Shown: positions 15,631-25,482, counted from the stretch's first letter. The stretch is DNA of 64,000 nucleotides from Aromatoleum toluclasticum ATCC 700605 (GCF_000378245.1 NZ_KB899498.1:124001-188000), one strand, 5' to 3'. Program-made: numbers and translations. Notes: generated by a model from the letters alone, not told the origin.

Positions 15631-15760
15631 CTACTTGCCGTTGCGCCTTTCCGTCAGCGTGAAGCCGAAGTGGCGTTTGTGCGATCGCGAGAATGCGCTG
15701 AGCGCCGAGAACCCTAGCAGATCGGCAACATCGGTGAGGCGGCCCTCGTTGCCAGAGAGA
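15631..15760 (-). pseudogene. AraC-family regulator, C-terminal helix-turn-helix remnant
   Basis: Reading the minus strand to a TAG at 15631-15633 gives GRLTDVADLLGFSALSAFSR followed by SHKRHFGFTLTERRNGK. This is the second helix-turn-helix of AraC/XylS regulators, which normally reads like DVAxxLGFSxxSAFSRxFKRxFG. Upstream of about 15750 the frame stops resembling the family and no start codon or ligand domain is visible. It is a 3' fragment of about 35-40 codons of a roughly 300-residue gene, marking DNA loss or rearrangement here. Confidence 0.75.
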
Positions 15761-16337
15761 CCGCGTGGTCGCGCCGTCGATCTCATGGCAGGCGTCGATG
15801 GCCCTGTCGTCGTGCTCCTGAGGTCGGCTCGCTCGGGCCTCTGGCTTGGCCCTGGCAGGAGCGAATCGAATCACGGATTTCGATCAGTCGGCCCGATTCA
15901 TGAGCCCTGATGGTGCGGTTCACGAGCTCGCAGTTCGCCGGGGATTTCAGTTTCGTGGTGCCCAACGGCTGGCGTTGCGCGGGACACTGTGCGCACCGTG
16001 TTCGGGATCCGCAACGACCGTGCTGCCGGGGCGCCTTTTGGCACTTGCGCGGTAATGTCAATTCTTGAACTCACTGGCACGCCGACTCATCCCGCAGTTA
16101 ACGCGGATCCCGTTCGGTTCCGACTGCGAATAGCATGTAGGCATATACTTCCCGTGTTATACGAGGTGGGGCTGTATTATTTCGTCGCTAATACCTGCCA
16201 GGCGCGCCTACCGGAGGAGCGCGTTCAGGGAGGGCAAACACTCGCGCTCCAAGTCGGAATGACCAAGATCTTCCCCGCTGACGGCGGCGTTCGAACCAGG
16301 GGCCGAGTTCTCATACGAAACGTGGTCAAGCCGCCCC
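15761..16337. other. Non-coding stretch with a possible Rieske-oxygenase relic
   Basis: No intact gene. On the minus strand near 15935-15960 the sequence shares GGGATTTCAGTTTCGTGG (18 bases) with the alpha-subunit gene near 12508-12525 and encodes GHHETEIPG, close to that subunit's GHETEIPN. The similarity does not extend to a clear Rieske site, so it is at most a small relic. The rest shows nothing I recognise. Confidence 0.4.
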
Positions 16338-16709
16338 CTACAGATAATTCGGCGGAAGTGCGTTACGGCTCTCGGCACAGCTCACCACCATCGGCACCGA
16401 GCCGACCTCTTGGTGCACACGATAGACATACGGTCTCTTCTCCTCAGGAGTGAGCGCGTGGGCAGTCCTCTTTCGCAGGTCAAATCCGTTGAAAAAGCCC
16501 ACCGAGCAATAGACCGTGCGGTCTGTCCGGTTCTCTAACTGTGCCGTCGCAACCACGCCGGCTACCGTGACGGTCTGTATCGATACGTCGAGCCCCTGCA
16601 GGTCGGTCTTGAGCCGAATCCAGAAGTTTGTCCCCATGGCCTCTGCCGGCATCGGCAAGACAATCGTGAGCACTGCCATCGTCGCGCTGCACAACGCTAG
16701 TGGCTTCAT
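16338..16709 (-). CDS. Putative secreted protein of unknown function (123 residues)
   Basis: From the internal ATG at 16709 the protein begins MKPLALCSATMAVLTIVLPM and then PAEA-MG, a good Sec signal peptide with likely cleavage after residue 24. The mature ~99 residues contain two cysteines (YCSVGFF and VSCAES) that could form a disulfide in the periplasm, and an Arg/Lys-rich middle. No family recognised. The longer ORF (start 16913) adds residues without a signal and is less likely. It is isolated in a gene-poor zone. Confidence 0.55.
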   Translation of the reverse strand: MKPLALCSATMAVLTIVLPMPAEAMGTNFWIRLKTDLQGLDVSIQTVTVAGVVATAQLENRTDRTVYCSVGFFNGFDLRKRTAHALTPEEKRPYVYRVHQEVGSVPMVVSCAESRNALPPNYL

Positions 16710-17250
16710 CGAACGCTCCAAGCTCAGAAACACGACTAATAGACCGCATGCCGGCGCAAACATTTCCCTCCTGACGAACTTGAGCGATCCCCGGATCAGG
16801 GGGGCGAACCGCAGACCGTCGTGAGGCCACTGTTCGGAAAGCCCAACGTCCGGCGACAGCGCAGGATGTTGCGGTCGGCACGTCTGCGGGCCAGTCGTGC
16901 GGGAAATTCCCATCTGAGCGACAGTCTGGAGCAGCGCTTCCTTGCTGCGCGTTTCTGATACGGAGGGGTGTCTTGGCGATCCTGAGTTTGCGCTGCCGGC
17001 TGGGCGTCACGAACAACGATTCCGTGCAATTCCGCTCGTCCGCGATCTGCAGCGAATTCCGCTCAATGTTCGCCCGCCCAACTTTCGTCAGGTATAGCCC
17101 CGGCGGATTCGAGCGAAGATTCGGCTGCCTGACGCGGTGTCCTTGATGCGGGACGTTACTTCCTAAGCCGGGACGGTATCGGAGACTGAAGTTCATGCGT
17201 TTGACCGAGCAAGCGAGCACGCGGCTTTTGGCGGTATTGCACAATACGAC
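16710..17250. other. Gene-poor stretch before the MaoC operon
   Basis: About 540 bases with overlapping low-quality ORFs only. Arginine-rich translations and changing frames suggest degraded or non-coding sequence. No terminator, tRNA or recognisable protein remnant seen. The distal end leads into the MaoC-operon promoter. Confidence 0.5.
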
Positions 17251-17265
17251 ACCATACGATATGGT
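17251..17265. promoter_or_regulatory. Palindromic operator candidate ACCATACGATATGGT
   Basis: ACCATA-CGA-TATGGT is a 6-bp inverted repeat with a 3-base centre, 38 bases upstream of the MaoC start in an AT-richer promoter-like stretch. Ten core bases (CCATACGATA) recur at 32725-32734 in front of the old-yellow-enzyme gene. The size and symmetry fit a TetR- or MarR-class dimer. Confidence 0.6.
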
Positions 17266-17303
17266 AGAGTCCATAGACATCGTAACGCGAATCGGAGAAA
17301 AGC

Positions 17304-17756
17304 ATGTCCGGATTGCACTTCGAAGAATTTTCGATCGGTCAGGAGTTCCGCCACGAGATACGCCGAACCGTCACCGAGGCGGACAACGTCTGGTTCTGCG
17401 GGGCCACCTACAACCCGGCTCAGATCCATATCGATGCCGAATACTGCGCGGGAACGGAATTCGGCAAGCCGCTGGTGAACAGCATCTTCACGCTCGGACT
17501 CGTCATCGGGCTCACGGTGCAGGACACAACGCTCGGCACGACGGTCGCGAATCTCGGTATGACCGACGTGAGGTTTCCGGCGCCGGTCTTCGCGGGCGAC
17601 ACGGTGCGCGCGGTGACAACGGTGCTCGACAAGCGAGACAGCCGCTCGCGGCCGACGCAGGGCATCGTCACCTTCCGCCACGAAGGCTTCAATCAGCGCG
17701 GTGAACTCGTCGCCACGTGCGCACGTCAAGCGCTGATGCACCGGAGGCCCGTGTGA
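17304..17756 (+). CDS. MaoC-family hydratase
   Basis: 150 residues, a hot-dog fold. EEFSIGQEFRHEIRRTVTEAD at the N-terminus matches MaoC-like (R)-specific enoyl-CoA hydratases, and YNPAQIHIDAEYC contains the expected Asn/Asp-x-His region; later VRFPAPVFAGDTVRAVTTVLDKRDS is the typical substrate-tunnel strand pair. The most similar context elsewhere is mesaconyl-CoA hydratase-like MaoC followed by CitE-like genes, and here too a CitE-like gene overlaps by one base. It probably hydrates an unsaturated CoA ester. The operon start is preceded by the ACCATACGATATGGT palindrome. Confidence 0.9.
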   Translation: MSGLHFEEFSIGQEFRHEIRRTVTEADNVWFCGATYNPAQIHIDAEYCAGTEFGKPLVNSIFTLGLVIGLTVQDTTLGTTVANLGMTDVRFPAPVFAGDTVRAVTTVLDKRDSRSRPTQGIVTFRHEGFNQRGELVATCARQALMHRRPV

Positions 17757-18625
17757 TGAAGATGCGATCGTTCCTGTTCGTGCCGGCCGACAGTGACAAG
17801 AAGCTCGACCGGGCGCGCGACAGCGGGTCCGACGTGCTGATCGTCGATCTTGAGGATTCGGTCGCGGCGGGTCGCAAGGCGCTGGCGCGCGAAATGGCGG
17901 CGGGTTATCTGCGCCGGGAGCGCGCATCGAGCGGGCTCAACTACGTGCGAATCAACCCGCTGAGCGATCCGGCGTCGATGCTGGACTTGGCTGCGGTGGT
18001 CGGCGAGGGGCTCGATGGCGTTGTGCTGCCGAAGGCCGACGGAATCGAGGACGTGATTCGCCTCGGCAGTTGCCTCGATGCGCTAGAAGCGCGCAACGGC
18101 GTGCCGGCCGGCAGGACCCGCATCATCGTCGTCGCGACCGAGACGGCTGCCGCGATGCTTAATCTGGCCGGATACCAGCGCTCGCATCCGCGGCTCGCGG
18201 GGCTGACGTGGGGCGCGGAAGATCTATCGGCCGCGCTCGGCGCGTCCTCGAACCGGGAATCAGACGGGTCGTTATCGCACGCTTATCTCATGGCCCGTTC
18301 GATGTGCCTCGTAGCAGCCGCAGCCGCCAGTGTCGCACCGATCGACACCCTGTACGCCGACTTCCGCGATGCCGGAGGACTCGAGAACGAGTGCGTCGCC
18401 TCACGCCGTCGCGGCTTTGCCGGGCGCATCGCGATCCATCCTTCGCAGGTCGAGATCATCAACCGCTGCTATTCGCCGACCGCCGAGGAAGTCGCGCTCG
18501 CGCGGGTGGTCGTCGAAGCGTTCGAGGCGCAGCCGGACGTCGGGACCGTGGGCATTGACGGAAAGATGTATGACCGGCCGCACCTCGTCCAGGCGCTGCG
18601 CACGCTGGCTGGGGCACAGCCGTAA
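17756..18625 (+). CDS. HpcH/HpaI aldolase / CitE-like CoA-ester lyase
   Basis: 289 residues from an ATG whose A is shared with the upstream TGA. MRSFLFVPADSDKKLDRA and VLIVDLEDSVAAGRK are hallmark segments of the citrate-lyase-beta family, with the metal-binding Glu/Asp expected around LTWGAEDLSAALG and AIHPSQVEIIN near the C-terminus. Relatives cleave malyl-CoA, citramalyl-CoA or beta-methylmalyl-CoA to acetyl-CoA or propionyl-CoA plus a keto acid. With the MaoC gene just upstream, a hydration-then-cleavage sequence on a branched CoA ester is plausible. The exact substrate is inferred, not shown. Confidence 0.9.
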   Translation: MKMRSFLFVPADSDKKLDRARDSGSDVLIVDLEDSVAAGRKALAREMAAGYLRRERASSGLNYVRINPLSDPASMLDLAAVVGEGLDGVVLPKADGIEDVIRLGSCLDALEARNGVPAGRTRIIVVATETAAAMLNLAGYQRSHPRLAGLTWGAEDLSAALGASSNRESDGSLSHAYLMARSMCLVAAAAASVAPIDTLYADFRDAGGLENECVASRRRGFAGRIAIHPSQVEIINRCYSPTAEEVALARVVVEAFEAQPDVGTVGIDGKMYDRPHLVQALRTLAGAQP

Positions 18626-18675
18626 GTACGCCGCGTCGCAGAAGTCTTGCAACAAGAGCTTAAGAGGAATGACAA

Positions 18676-19842
18676 ATGGACTTTTCGATCGATCCTGACC
18701 ATCAGGCCATCCGCGAGGGGGTCTCCGCTGTCGTGCGCCAGTTCAGCGATGAATACTGGCTCGCCCGCGACGACGACGGCGAGTTTCCGCGCGATTTCCA
18801 TCGCGCGATGGCCGACGCGGGCTGGCTCGGCATTACAATGCCAACGGAATACGGCGGGGCGGGGCTCGGGGTTACCGAGGCGGCGATCATGATGCATGAG
18901 GTGGCGTCGCACGGCGGTGGGATGTCGGCGACTTCGACCGTGCACATCAACCTGTTCGGGCCGCATCCGATCGTCGTTTTCGGCACGCCCGAGCAGAAGG
19001 CGCGCTGGATTCCGCGTCTCATCAGCGGCGCCGACCAGTGCTGCTTCGGTTTCACCGAACCGGACGCGGGCCTGAATACGACGGCGATTAAAACGTTCGC
19101 CGAGAAGGTCGATGGTGGCTACATCGTACGCGGCCAGAAAGTATGGACATCCACCGCGCAGGTCGCCAACAAAATTATGCTGCTCACGCGCACGACGCGG
19201 CTCGAAGACTGCAAGCGGCCGACCGACGGCATCACGATTTTCTACACGGACCTCGATCGCAGCAAGATCGAGGTCCGGCGCATCCCGAAGATGGGCCGCA
19301 AGGCCGTCGACTCCAATTCGATCTTCATCGACGAGTTGTTCGTGCCGGACAGCGACCGGATCGGCGAGGAGGGGCGTGGCTTCCACTACGTGCTGCACAG
19401 CCTGAATCCGGAGCGCGTGCTGATCGCAGTCGAAGCCATCGGCATCGGGCAGGATGCGCTGCGGCGCGCGACGCAGTACGCAAAGGAGCGTGTCGTGTTC
19501 GGCCGGCCGATCGGGGCGAATCAGGGCATCCAGTTGCCGCTTGCCGAACGCTGGATGGCGCTTGAGGCCGCGTGGATGATGGCTATGAAGGCGGCCTGGC
19601 TCTACGACAATGAAAAGAGCTGCGGTGCCGAGGCAAACACCGCCAAGTTCCTCGGCGCCCGCGCGGGCTATGACGCGGCGCTGCAGGCCGTGCTGACGAT
19701 GGGCGGTTTCGGCTACGCGAAGGAATACCACGTCGAGCGGCTGCTGCGCGAAGTCACCGTGACGCGGATCGCACCGATCACCGAGCAGCTGATCATGTGC
19801 TTCATCGGCGAGAAAGTGCTCGACCTGCCCAAATCCTATTGA
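18676..19842 (+). CDS. Acyl-CoA dehydrogenase
   Basis: 388 residues, full-length for the family. FAD- and substrate-binding segments are clear: CCFGFTEPDAGLNTT, KVWTSTAQVANKIML, RVVFGRPIGANQGIQ and GGFGYAKEYHVERLLREV. The C-terminal part reads RIAPITEQLIM where classic medium-chain enzymes have YEGT with the catalytic Glu, so the base must lie elsewhere or the reaction may differ. It is 50 bases after the CitE-like gene with a ribosome site AAGAGGAATGAC. It presumably introduces a double bond into a CoA ester of this operon. Confidence 0.92.
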   Translation: MDFSIDPDHQAIREGVSAVVRQFSDEYWLARDDDGEFPRDFHRAMADAGWLGITMPTEYGGAGLGVTEAAIMMHEVASHGGGMSATSTVHINLFGPHPIVVFGTPEQKARWIPRLISGADQCCFGFTEPDAGLNTTAIKTFAEKVDGGYIVRGQKVWTSTAQVANKIMLLTRTTRLEDCKRPTDGITIFYTDLDRSKIEVRRIPKMGRKAVDSNSIFIDELFVPDSDRIGEEGRGFHYVLHSLNPERVLIAVEAIGIGQDALRRATQYAKERVVFGRPIGANQGIQLPLAERWMALEAAWMMAMKAAWLYDNEKSCGAEANTAKFLGARAGYDAALQAVLTMGGFGYAKEYHVERLLREVTVTRIAPITEQLIMCFIGEKVLDLPKSY

Positions 19843-19909
19843 TGCCGTCGTTCTTGCCGGCAGCGCGGACGATACCGCCACGACGCTGCCGCTCCCGGGA
19901 GATCTGCCC

Positions 19910-21901
19910 ATGCCACTGACCGTACCTCGCGATTGCGTCGGAGCTGCCACCGTTCCCACTGCCACCCAAGTCGCCGAAAGCACCATGGCGCGCTTCGCCG
20001 CCGGGATGGAGGCGCGCTTCGACCGGCGATTCGACGACTACGATAGCCTGCACCGCTGGTCGGTGCAGCATCTCGACGAGTTCTGGAGCGGGCTGTGGGA
20101 CTTCTGCGACGTTGTCGCGCGGCAGAAGGGCGACGTCGTGCTCGATCAGGGGGCCTCGATGGAAGAGGTCCGCTGGTTTCCCGGGGCTCGCCTGAATTTC
20201 GCCGAAAACCTGTTGCGCTACCGGGGCGACTCGGACGCGCTGGTGTTCTGGGGTGAGGATCGTGTGAAGCGGCGGATGTCTCGCGACGGGCTCTTCACCG
20301 CCGTCGCGCGCCTCGCGGCCGCGATGCGTGAGCGCGGCGTCAAGGCGGGCGACCGCGTCGCCGCCTTCATGCCGAACTCGCCGGACACCGTTGTCGCGAT
20401 GCTCGCCACGGCGAGCATCGGCGCGATCTTCAGCTCGGCGTCGCCGGATTTCGGCCCACAGGGAATTCTGGACCGGTTCGGGCAAATCGAGCCGGTCATG
20501 CTGTTTGCGACTGATGGTTACTACTACAACGGCAAGACGCACGACTGCCTCGAAAAGCTACGGCAGATTGCTGACGTCCTACCGACCGTGCATACGGTCG
20601 TCGTCTGTCCGTATATCGATGCGCCGAACCCGACCGGCGGCATCCGCGGCGCGGTGACGCTCGACGAGCTGACCGCCCAGTTCGCGTCGGTGACCGATAT
20701 CCGTTTCGAGCCGCTGCCGTTCGATCATCCGCTCTACATCGTATTCTCCTCGGGCACGACGGGCGTGCCGAAGTGCATCGTCCATCGCGCCGGCGGTGCG
20801 CTGCTGCTGCACCTGAAGGAGCACCGGCTGCACGGGAACGTGCGGGAAGGAAGCCGTCTGTTCTACTTCGCGACGTGCAGCTGGGTCATGTGGAACTGGC
20901 TTGCGTCGGGACTCGCGTCCGGCGCTGCGCTGATGCTGTACGACGGCAGCCCGTTCGCCGGTGACAACATGATCCTCTTCGACTACCTGCAGGCGGAGCG
21001 CTTCACGCATTTCGGCACGTCGGCGAAGTTCCTCGAAGCCTGCGCGAAGTTCGACCTCGCCCCGATCCGCACGCACGACACCGGTTCGGTCGAAGTGCTG
21101 TACTCGACCGGCAGTCCTCTCGTGGCCGAAGGCTACGATTACGTCTACCGCGCGTTCAAACCGGACGTCCAAATCGCGTCGATTTCAGGCGGGACAGATT
21201 TGCTGGGCGCGTTCGTCGGCGGCAACCCGGTGCTGCCGGTGTGGCGCGGCGAAATCCAGTGTAAGCAGCTAGGCATGGCGGTCGACGTGTTCGATGAGCA
21301 CGCTCGCCCGGTCCGCGGGGAGAAAGGGGAGCTCGTGTGCACGGCGCCGTTCCCCACCCAGCCGCTGTACTTCTGGAACGATCCCGAAGGGCGAAAATAC
21401 CATGAGGCCTACTTCGCGCGCTTTGACGGCATCTGGTGCCACGGCGACTTCTGCGAGCTGACCGAGCACGGCGGGTACGTCATCTACGGGCGCTCTGACG
21501 CGACGCTGAACCCGGGGGGCGTGCGTATCGGCACGGCGGAAATCTACCGGCAGGTCGATCAAATCGACGAGGTCGTCGAGGCGGCGGTGATCGGCCAGAA
21601 CTGGCCGCCGGAAAAGCCAACCGACGTACGGGTCGTGCTGTTCGTGAGGCTGCGCGACGGGATCGCGCTCGACGACGCGCTCATCGATCGCATCAAGCAT
21701 CAAATCCGGGTGAATACCACCTCGCGTCACGTGCCGGCACGCGTCGTTCAGGTCGCTGACATTCCACGGACGAAGAGCGGAAAGATCGTCGAGCTCGCGA
21801 TTCGTCAGGTCGTGCACGGCGAGACAGTCAAGAACACCGGAGCGCTCGCGAATCCCGATGCACTCATGCAGTTCACACAACGCGTGGAGTTGCAATCCTA
21901 G
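19910..21901 (+). CDS. Acetoacetyl-CoA synthetase-like acyl-CoA ligase
   Basis: 663 residues, the size of acetoacetate-CoA ligase. The AMP-binding P-loop reads [20 protein letters not shown]; the downstream [28 protein letters not shown] and [15 protein letters not shown] are typical of the AacS subgroup. The C-terminal [13 protein letters not shown] and the terminal [15 protein letters not shown] include the acyl-adenylate hinge and the lysine that is often acetylated. It would activate acetoacetate or a related 3-keto acid, for example one released by CoA-ester cleavage in this pathway. It follows the acyl-CoA dehydrogenase by 67 bases. Confidence 0.88.
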   Translation: MPLTVPRDCVGAATVPTATQVAESTMARFAAGMEARFDRRFDDYDSLHRWSVQHLDEFWSGLWDFCDVVARQKGDVVLDQGASMEEVRWFPGARLNFAENLLRYRGDSDALVFWGEDRVKRRMSRDGLFTAVARLAAAMRERGVKAGDRVAAFMPNSPDTVVAMLATASIGAIFSSASPDFGPQGILDRFGQIEPVMLFATDGYYYNGKTHDCLEKLRQIADVLPTVHTVVVCPYIDAPNPTGGIRGAVTLDELTAQFASVTDIRFEPLPFDHPLYIVFSSGTTGVPKCIVHRAGGALLLHLKEHRLHGNVREGSRLFYFATCSWVMWNWLASGLASGAALMLYDGSPFAGDNMILFDYLQAERFTHFGTSAKFLEACAKFDLAPIRTHDTGSVEVLYSTGSPLVAEGYDYVYRAFKPDVQIASISGGTDLLGAFVGGNPVLPVWRGEIQCKQLGMAVDVFDEHARPVRGEKGELVCTAPFPTQPLYFWNDPEGRKYHEAYFARFDGIWCHGDFCELTEHGGYVIYGRSDATLNPGGVRIGTAEIYRQVDQIDEVVEAAVIGQNWPPEKPTDVRVVLFVRLRDGIALDDALIDRIKHQIRVNTTSRHVPARVVQVADIPRTKSGKIVELAIRQVVHGETVKNTGALANPDALMQFTQRVELQS

Positions 21902-21984
21902 CCAACGGATCACGCAAATCAAACACAGCGGCTGGGGCGGCGAAGCATCCAGCATGACGGCCCCAGGGATATCAGGAGACAGGA

Positions 21985-22773
21985 ATGGCCTATCAATCGA
22001 TCGAGCTCGCAGTCCGCGATGGGGTGGCGCATATCGCGCTGAACCAGGCGAGCAGTGGAAATCCGTTCAATGAAGCCTTCTGCCGTGAGTGGCTCGCGGC
22101 CGCCGACGAGCTTGCCGGACGCCGCGACGTGCGGGCGATCCTGCTGACGGCCCGGGGAAAATACTTCAGCGTCGGCGGCGACATCAACCTGTTCGCCGAC
22201 AGCCTCGACCAATTGCCGCAACGCATCCGCGAATGGACGGGGGCGCTACACATGGGGATCGCACGGTTCGCGCGCCTGGATGCACCGATGGTGGCCGCGG
22301 TGCACGGCGTGGCGATGGGCGGCGCGGTCGCCCTAGTCGCCGGCTGCGATGTCGTTTACGCTGCGGGCAGGGCGGCATTCGGCGCTGCCTATCCGACGAT
22401 CGGGTACAGCTGCGATGCGGGCGCGTCGAAGACGTTAGCGTCGCGGATGGGTGTAGCCCGAGCGCGGCGATTCCTGCTTTGTGGCGAAATGCTAAAGGCC
22501 GAGCAGGCGCTCGGCTGTGGGCTTGCGGATTTCGTCGTCGACGACGCCGAGCTCGGGGCGATCGCCGAAGGGATGGCTCAGCGTCTGGCGGGCGGCCCGA
22601 CGCGAGCCTTCGGCGAAATCCGGCGGCTCTTCGGCAAGGTGACGCAGCAGTCGTTTGAGGCGCAGCTCGAAGACGAAGCGCAAGCGCTGGCCGCGGTCGC
22701 AGCGACGCAGGACGCGCGCGAGGGGATCGCGGCGTTCGTCGAGAAGCGTCGTCCGAACTTCGCGGGCCGGTGA
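21985..22773 (+). CDS. Crotonase-family protein (hydratase/isomerase)
   Basis: 262 residues. ARGKYFSVGGDINLFAD and VHGVAMGGAVALVAGCDVVYA form the oxyanion-hole region. The two Glu residues of classical enoyl-CoA hydratases are not kept: the segment FGAAYPTIGYSCDAGASKTLA has Tyr/Pro where the second Glu is expected. This suggests an isomerase or another crotonase chemistry. GGAGACAGGA precedes the ATG. It sits between the CoA ligase and an acyl-CoA dehydrogenase in one plus-strand operon. Confidence 0.88.
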   Translation: MAYQSIELAVRDGVAHIALNQASSGNPFNEAFCREWLAAADELAGRRDVRAILLTARGKYFSVGGDINLFADSLDQLPQRIREWTGALHMGIARFARLDAPMVAAVHGVAMGGAVALVAGCDVVYAAGRAAFGAAYPTIGYSCDAGASKTLASRMGVARARRFLLCGEMLKAEQALGCGLADFVVDDAELGAIAEGMAQRLAGGPTRAFGEIRRLFGKVTQQSFEAQLEDEAQALAAVAATQDAREGIAAFVEKRRPNFAGR

Positions 22774-22801
22774 GTCAGCATCTGCCCCTGAATAACGCGC
22801 G

Positions 22802-23959
22802 ATGAGGCTCGACAGAACGTCACGGGAAGGGCTGTATGCCGAAGAGCACAGCCATTTCCGCGAAACCGTGCGCCGCTTCGCGCGGGAGGAGATCGCGCCG
22901 AACTTCGCCCGCTGGGAGGAGGAAGGCATTGTCGCACGCAGCTACTGGCGCAGTGGCGGCGCGGCCGGTTTGCTTTGCCCTCAGGTGCCTGAGGCCTACG
23001 GCGGAATCGGCGGCGACTTTCGCTTCAATGCCGTGGTGATCGAGGAGCTGTGGTACGCCGGCTTTGCCGGGCCGGCCGCCGATTTCTCGGTGCACAGCGA
23101 CGTCTGCTGCGGTTACCTGTTGTCGTTCGGCAGCGAAGCGCAGAAGACGAAGTGGCTGCCGGGCATGATCTCGGGCGAGGTCGTCTGCGCGGTCGCGATG
23201 ACCGAGCCGGGCACCGGCAGCGACCTACAGGGCGTGCAGACCCGCGCGGTGGGTGATGGCGACGATTATGCGCTCAACGGTCAAAAGACCTTCATCTCGA
23301 ATGGCCAGCATTGCGACCTCGTCATCGTCGTCGCGCGCACGCGCCGGGACGCGGGCTCCGCTGGGTTGAGCTTGTTCCTGGTCGAAACCGACCGATCCGG
23401 CTTTCGTCGCGGCCGCAACCTCGACAAGCTCGGCCATCGCTCGGCCGACACGTCGGAGATGTTCTTCGACGACGTGCGCGTGCCGGCAAGCAACCTCCTC
23501 GGTACGGAGGGGCGCGCGATGGCGCAGCTGATGAGCGAGCTGCCGCAGGAGCGCCTCACGATCGCGATCCAGTCGATCGCTGCCGCGCAAAAGGCCTTCG
23601 ACCTCACCTGCGCCTACGTTCGCGAACGCAAGGCTTTCGGCCGGCCGGTCGGCGAGTTTCAGAACACGCGCTACCGGCTTGCTGACTTGAAGGCCGATCT
23701 GGCGGTCGGCTGGTCCTTCGTCGACCAGTGCCTCGGGCGCCATGTCCGTGGGGCGCTCAGCTCTGAGGAGGCGTCGATCGCGAAGCTCTGGTGCAGCGAG
23801 ATGCACGGCCGCGTCGTCGATCAATGCGTCCAGTTCCACGGTGGCTACGGGTTCATGCGCGAATACGAAATTTGCCGCCTTTACGCCGATGCCCGCGTCC
23901 ACCGCATCTACGGTGGTACCTCAGAAATCATGCGTGAATTGATCGCGCGCGGCCTTTAG
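22802..23959 (+). CDS. Acyl-CoA dehydrogenase, long-chain (ACADL-like) type
   Basis: 385 residues. The substrate/FAD region is VAMTEPGTGSDLQGVQTRA, with GQKTFISNGQHCDLVIV and KAFGRPVGEFQNTRYRLAD. The C-terminal RIYGGTSEIMRELIARGL carries Gly where medium-chain enzymes have the catalytic Glu in YEGT. This is the long-chain/isovaleryl pattern, in which the base lies on another helix, so the enzyme is probably active. It starts 28 bases after the crotonase and is followed closely by an aldehyde dehydrogenase. Confidence 0.92.
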   Translation: MRLDRTSREGLYAEEHSHFRETVRRFAREEIAPNFARWEEEGIVARSYWRSGGAAGLLCPQVPEAYGGIGGDFRFNAVVIEELWYAGFAGPAADFSVHSDVCCGYLLSFGSEAQKTKWLPGMISGEVVCAVAMTEPGTGSDLQGVQTRAVGDGDDYALNGQKTFISNGQHCDLVIVVARTRRDAGSAGLSLFLVETDRSGFRRGRNLDKLGHRSADTSEMFFDDVRVPASNLLGTEGRAMAQLMSELPQERLTIAIQSIAAAQKAFDLTCAYVRERKAFGRPVGEFQNTRYRLADLKADLAVGWSFVDQCLGRHVRGALSSEEASIAKLWCSEMHGRVVDQCVQFHGGYGFMREYEICRLYADARVHRIYGGTSEIMRELIARGL

Positions 23960-24006
23960 CCGTTGTGCGTCGCATTCCAACACCCCAGCAGAGGAGGCAA
24001 CAGACC

Positions 24007-25443
24007 ATGGATCAGCGCCACCAATCCTTCTTCATCGATGGGCGATGGGTCGAGCCGGCCGGCAACCGCCGCATCGAGATCGTCAACGCCTCGACCGAGG
24101 AGGTCGTCGGCAACGTGCCCGAGGGCAGTCCCGCCGATGTCGACCGCGCCGTAGCGGCCGCCCGCGCCGCGTTCGAAGCGCCGGCCTGGCGCGGCCAAAG
24201 CCCCGCAGAACGGTCGGCCGCGATGAACCGCTTCGCCGATGCAGTCGAACGCCGCGGTGCCGAGCTCGCGCAAGCGGTCAGCATGCAGAACGGGATGCCG
24301 ATCAACACCGCCGACCAGCTCGAACGCGGATTCGTCGTCGCGATGCTGCGTTACTATGCCGCGCTCGCGAAGGATCTCGCCGTCGAGGAAAAGCGGCCAT
24401 CCCCGATGGGATTCACGTCGCTGGTGCGGCGCGAGCCGGTCGGTGTCGTGGGGGCGATCGTGCCGTGGAATTTTCCGGTTGCGCTGTCGATGATGAAGAT
24501 CGGGCCAGCGCTGGCCGCCGGCTGCACCCTCGTCATGAAGCCCTCGCCGGGCACCGTGCTCGACAGCTACCTCCTCGCGGCGGCTGCCGAAGAGGCGGGC
24601 TTGCCCCCGGGCGTCATCAACTGGGTGCCGGGCGAGCGGGAGCTCGGTGCCTATCTGGTTTCGCACCCGGGCATCGACAAGGTCGCCTTTACCGGTTCGA
24701 CCGCGGCGGGACGGCAGATCGCGCAGGAGTGTGGTCGACTGTTGCGGCCGGTCAGTCTCGAACTGGGCGGCAAGTCGGCAGCCATCGTCCTCGACGACGC
24801 GGACCTCGGCGCGCTGGTGCAGGGGCTGCCGACCGCATCGATTCTCAACAACGGCCAAGCGTGCTTCTCGTGCACCCGGATTCTCGCGCCGGCGAGCCGC
24901 TACGACGAAGTGGTCGACGCGGTTGCGAGCGCGGTGTCCGCGCTCGTCGTCGGGGACGCCCTCGATCGGAGCACGCAGATCGGGCCGATGGCCTCGGCCG
25001 CGCATCGCGACCGCGTCGAGCGCTACATCGCGCGCGGCAAGACCGAGGCGCGGCTCGTCGCCGGAGGTGGCAAGGTCGAGCGCGAACGCGGCTGGTTCGT
25101 GCAGCCTACGGTCTTCGCCGACGTCGATAACGCCGCCACGATCGCACGCGAGGAAATCTTTGGGCCAGTCCTGTCGATCATCCGCTACCAGGACGATGAG
25201 GACGCGCTGCGCATCGCCAACCAGTCCGAATACGGGCTGGGCGGCACTGTCTGGTCCACAGATCGGGAGCGGGCCGCGGCGCTCGCGCGCCGCATCGAGA
25301 GTGGTACCGTTGGCATCAACGGCTATATGCCCGACCTCAACGCGCCATTCGGTGGGATCCGGGCGAGCGGGCTCGGCCGCGAGCTCGGCCCCGAGGCGAT
25401 CGGGGGGTACCAGCGCTACAAGTCGGTCTATCAACTCGCGTAA
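24007..25443 (+). CDS. NAD(P)-dependent aldehyde dehydrogenase
   Basis: 478 residues from the ATG after AGGAGGCAACAGACC; an in-frame ATG 42 bases upstream precedes that ribosome site. Hallmarks are VPWNFPVALSMMKIGPALAAG, the cofactor loop FTGSTAAGRQIAQ, the general-base Glu in LELGGKSAAIV and the nucleophilic Cys in GQACFSCTRI, then EEIFGPVLSIIRY. It oxidises an aldehyde to an acid. Its presence in a CoA-pathway operon suggests processing of an alcohol/aldehyde side chain before CoA activation. A GC-rich hairpin follows 18 bases after the stop. Confidence 0.93.
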   Translation: MDQRHQSFFIDGRWVEPAGNRRIEIVNASTEEVVGNVPEGSPADVDRAVAAARAAFEAPAWRGQSPAERSAAMNRFADAVERRGAELAQAVSMQNGMPINTADQLERGFVVAMLRYYAALAKDLAVEEKRPSPMGFTSLVRREPVGVVGAIVPWNFPVALSMMKIGPALAAGCTLVMKPSPGTVLDSYLLAAAAEEAGLPPGVINWVPGERELGAYLVSHPGIDKVAFTGSTAAGRQIAQECGRLLRPVSLELGGKSAAIVLDDADLGALVQGLPTASILNNGQACFSCTRILAPASRYDEVVDAVASAVSALVVGDALDRSTQIGPMASAAHRDRVERYIARGKTEARLVAGGGKVERERGWFVQPTVFADVDNAATIAREEIFGPVLSIIRYQDDEDALRIANQSEYGLGGTVWSTDRERAAALARRIESGTVGINGYMPDLNAPFGGIRASGLGRELGPEAIGGYQRYKSVYQLA

Positions 25444-25460
25444 CGAGACGACCGGACGAA

Positions 25461-25482
25461 GTCTGCCCCGTTCGGGGCAGAC
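25461..25482 (+). terminator. Hairpin terminator after the aldehyde dehydrogenase
   Basis: GTCTGCCCCG and CGGGGCAGAC form a 10-bp stem with a minimal loop just downstream of the aldehyde dehydrogenase stop. No long T-run follows, but stem strength and position fit the end of the 17.3-25.4 kb operon. Confidence 0.6.

Noticed and set aside
18469-19986. 505-codon minus-strand ORF opposite an acyl-CoA dehydrogenase
   Set aside because: Antisense shadow; the plus strand has full acyl-CoA dehydrogenase motifs.
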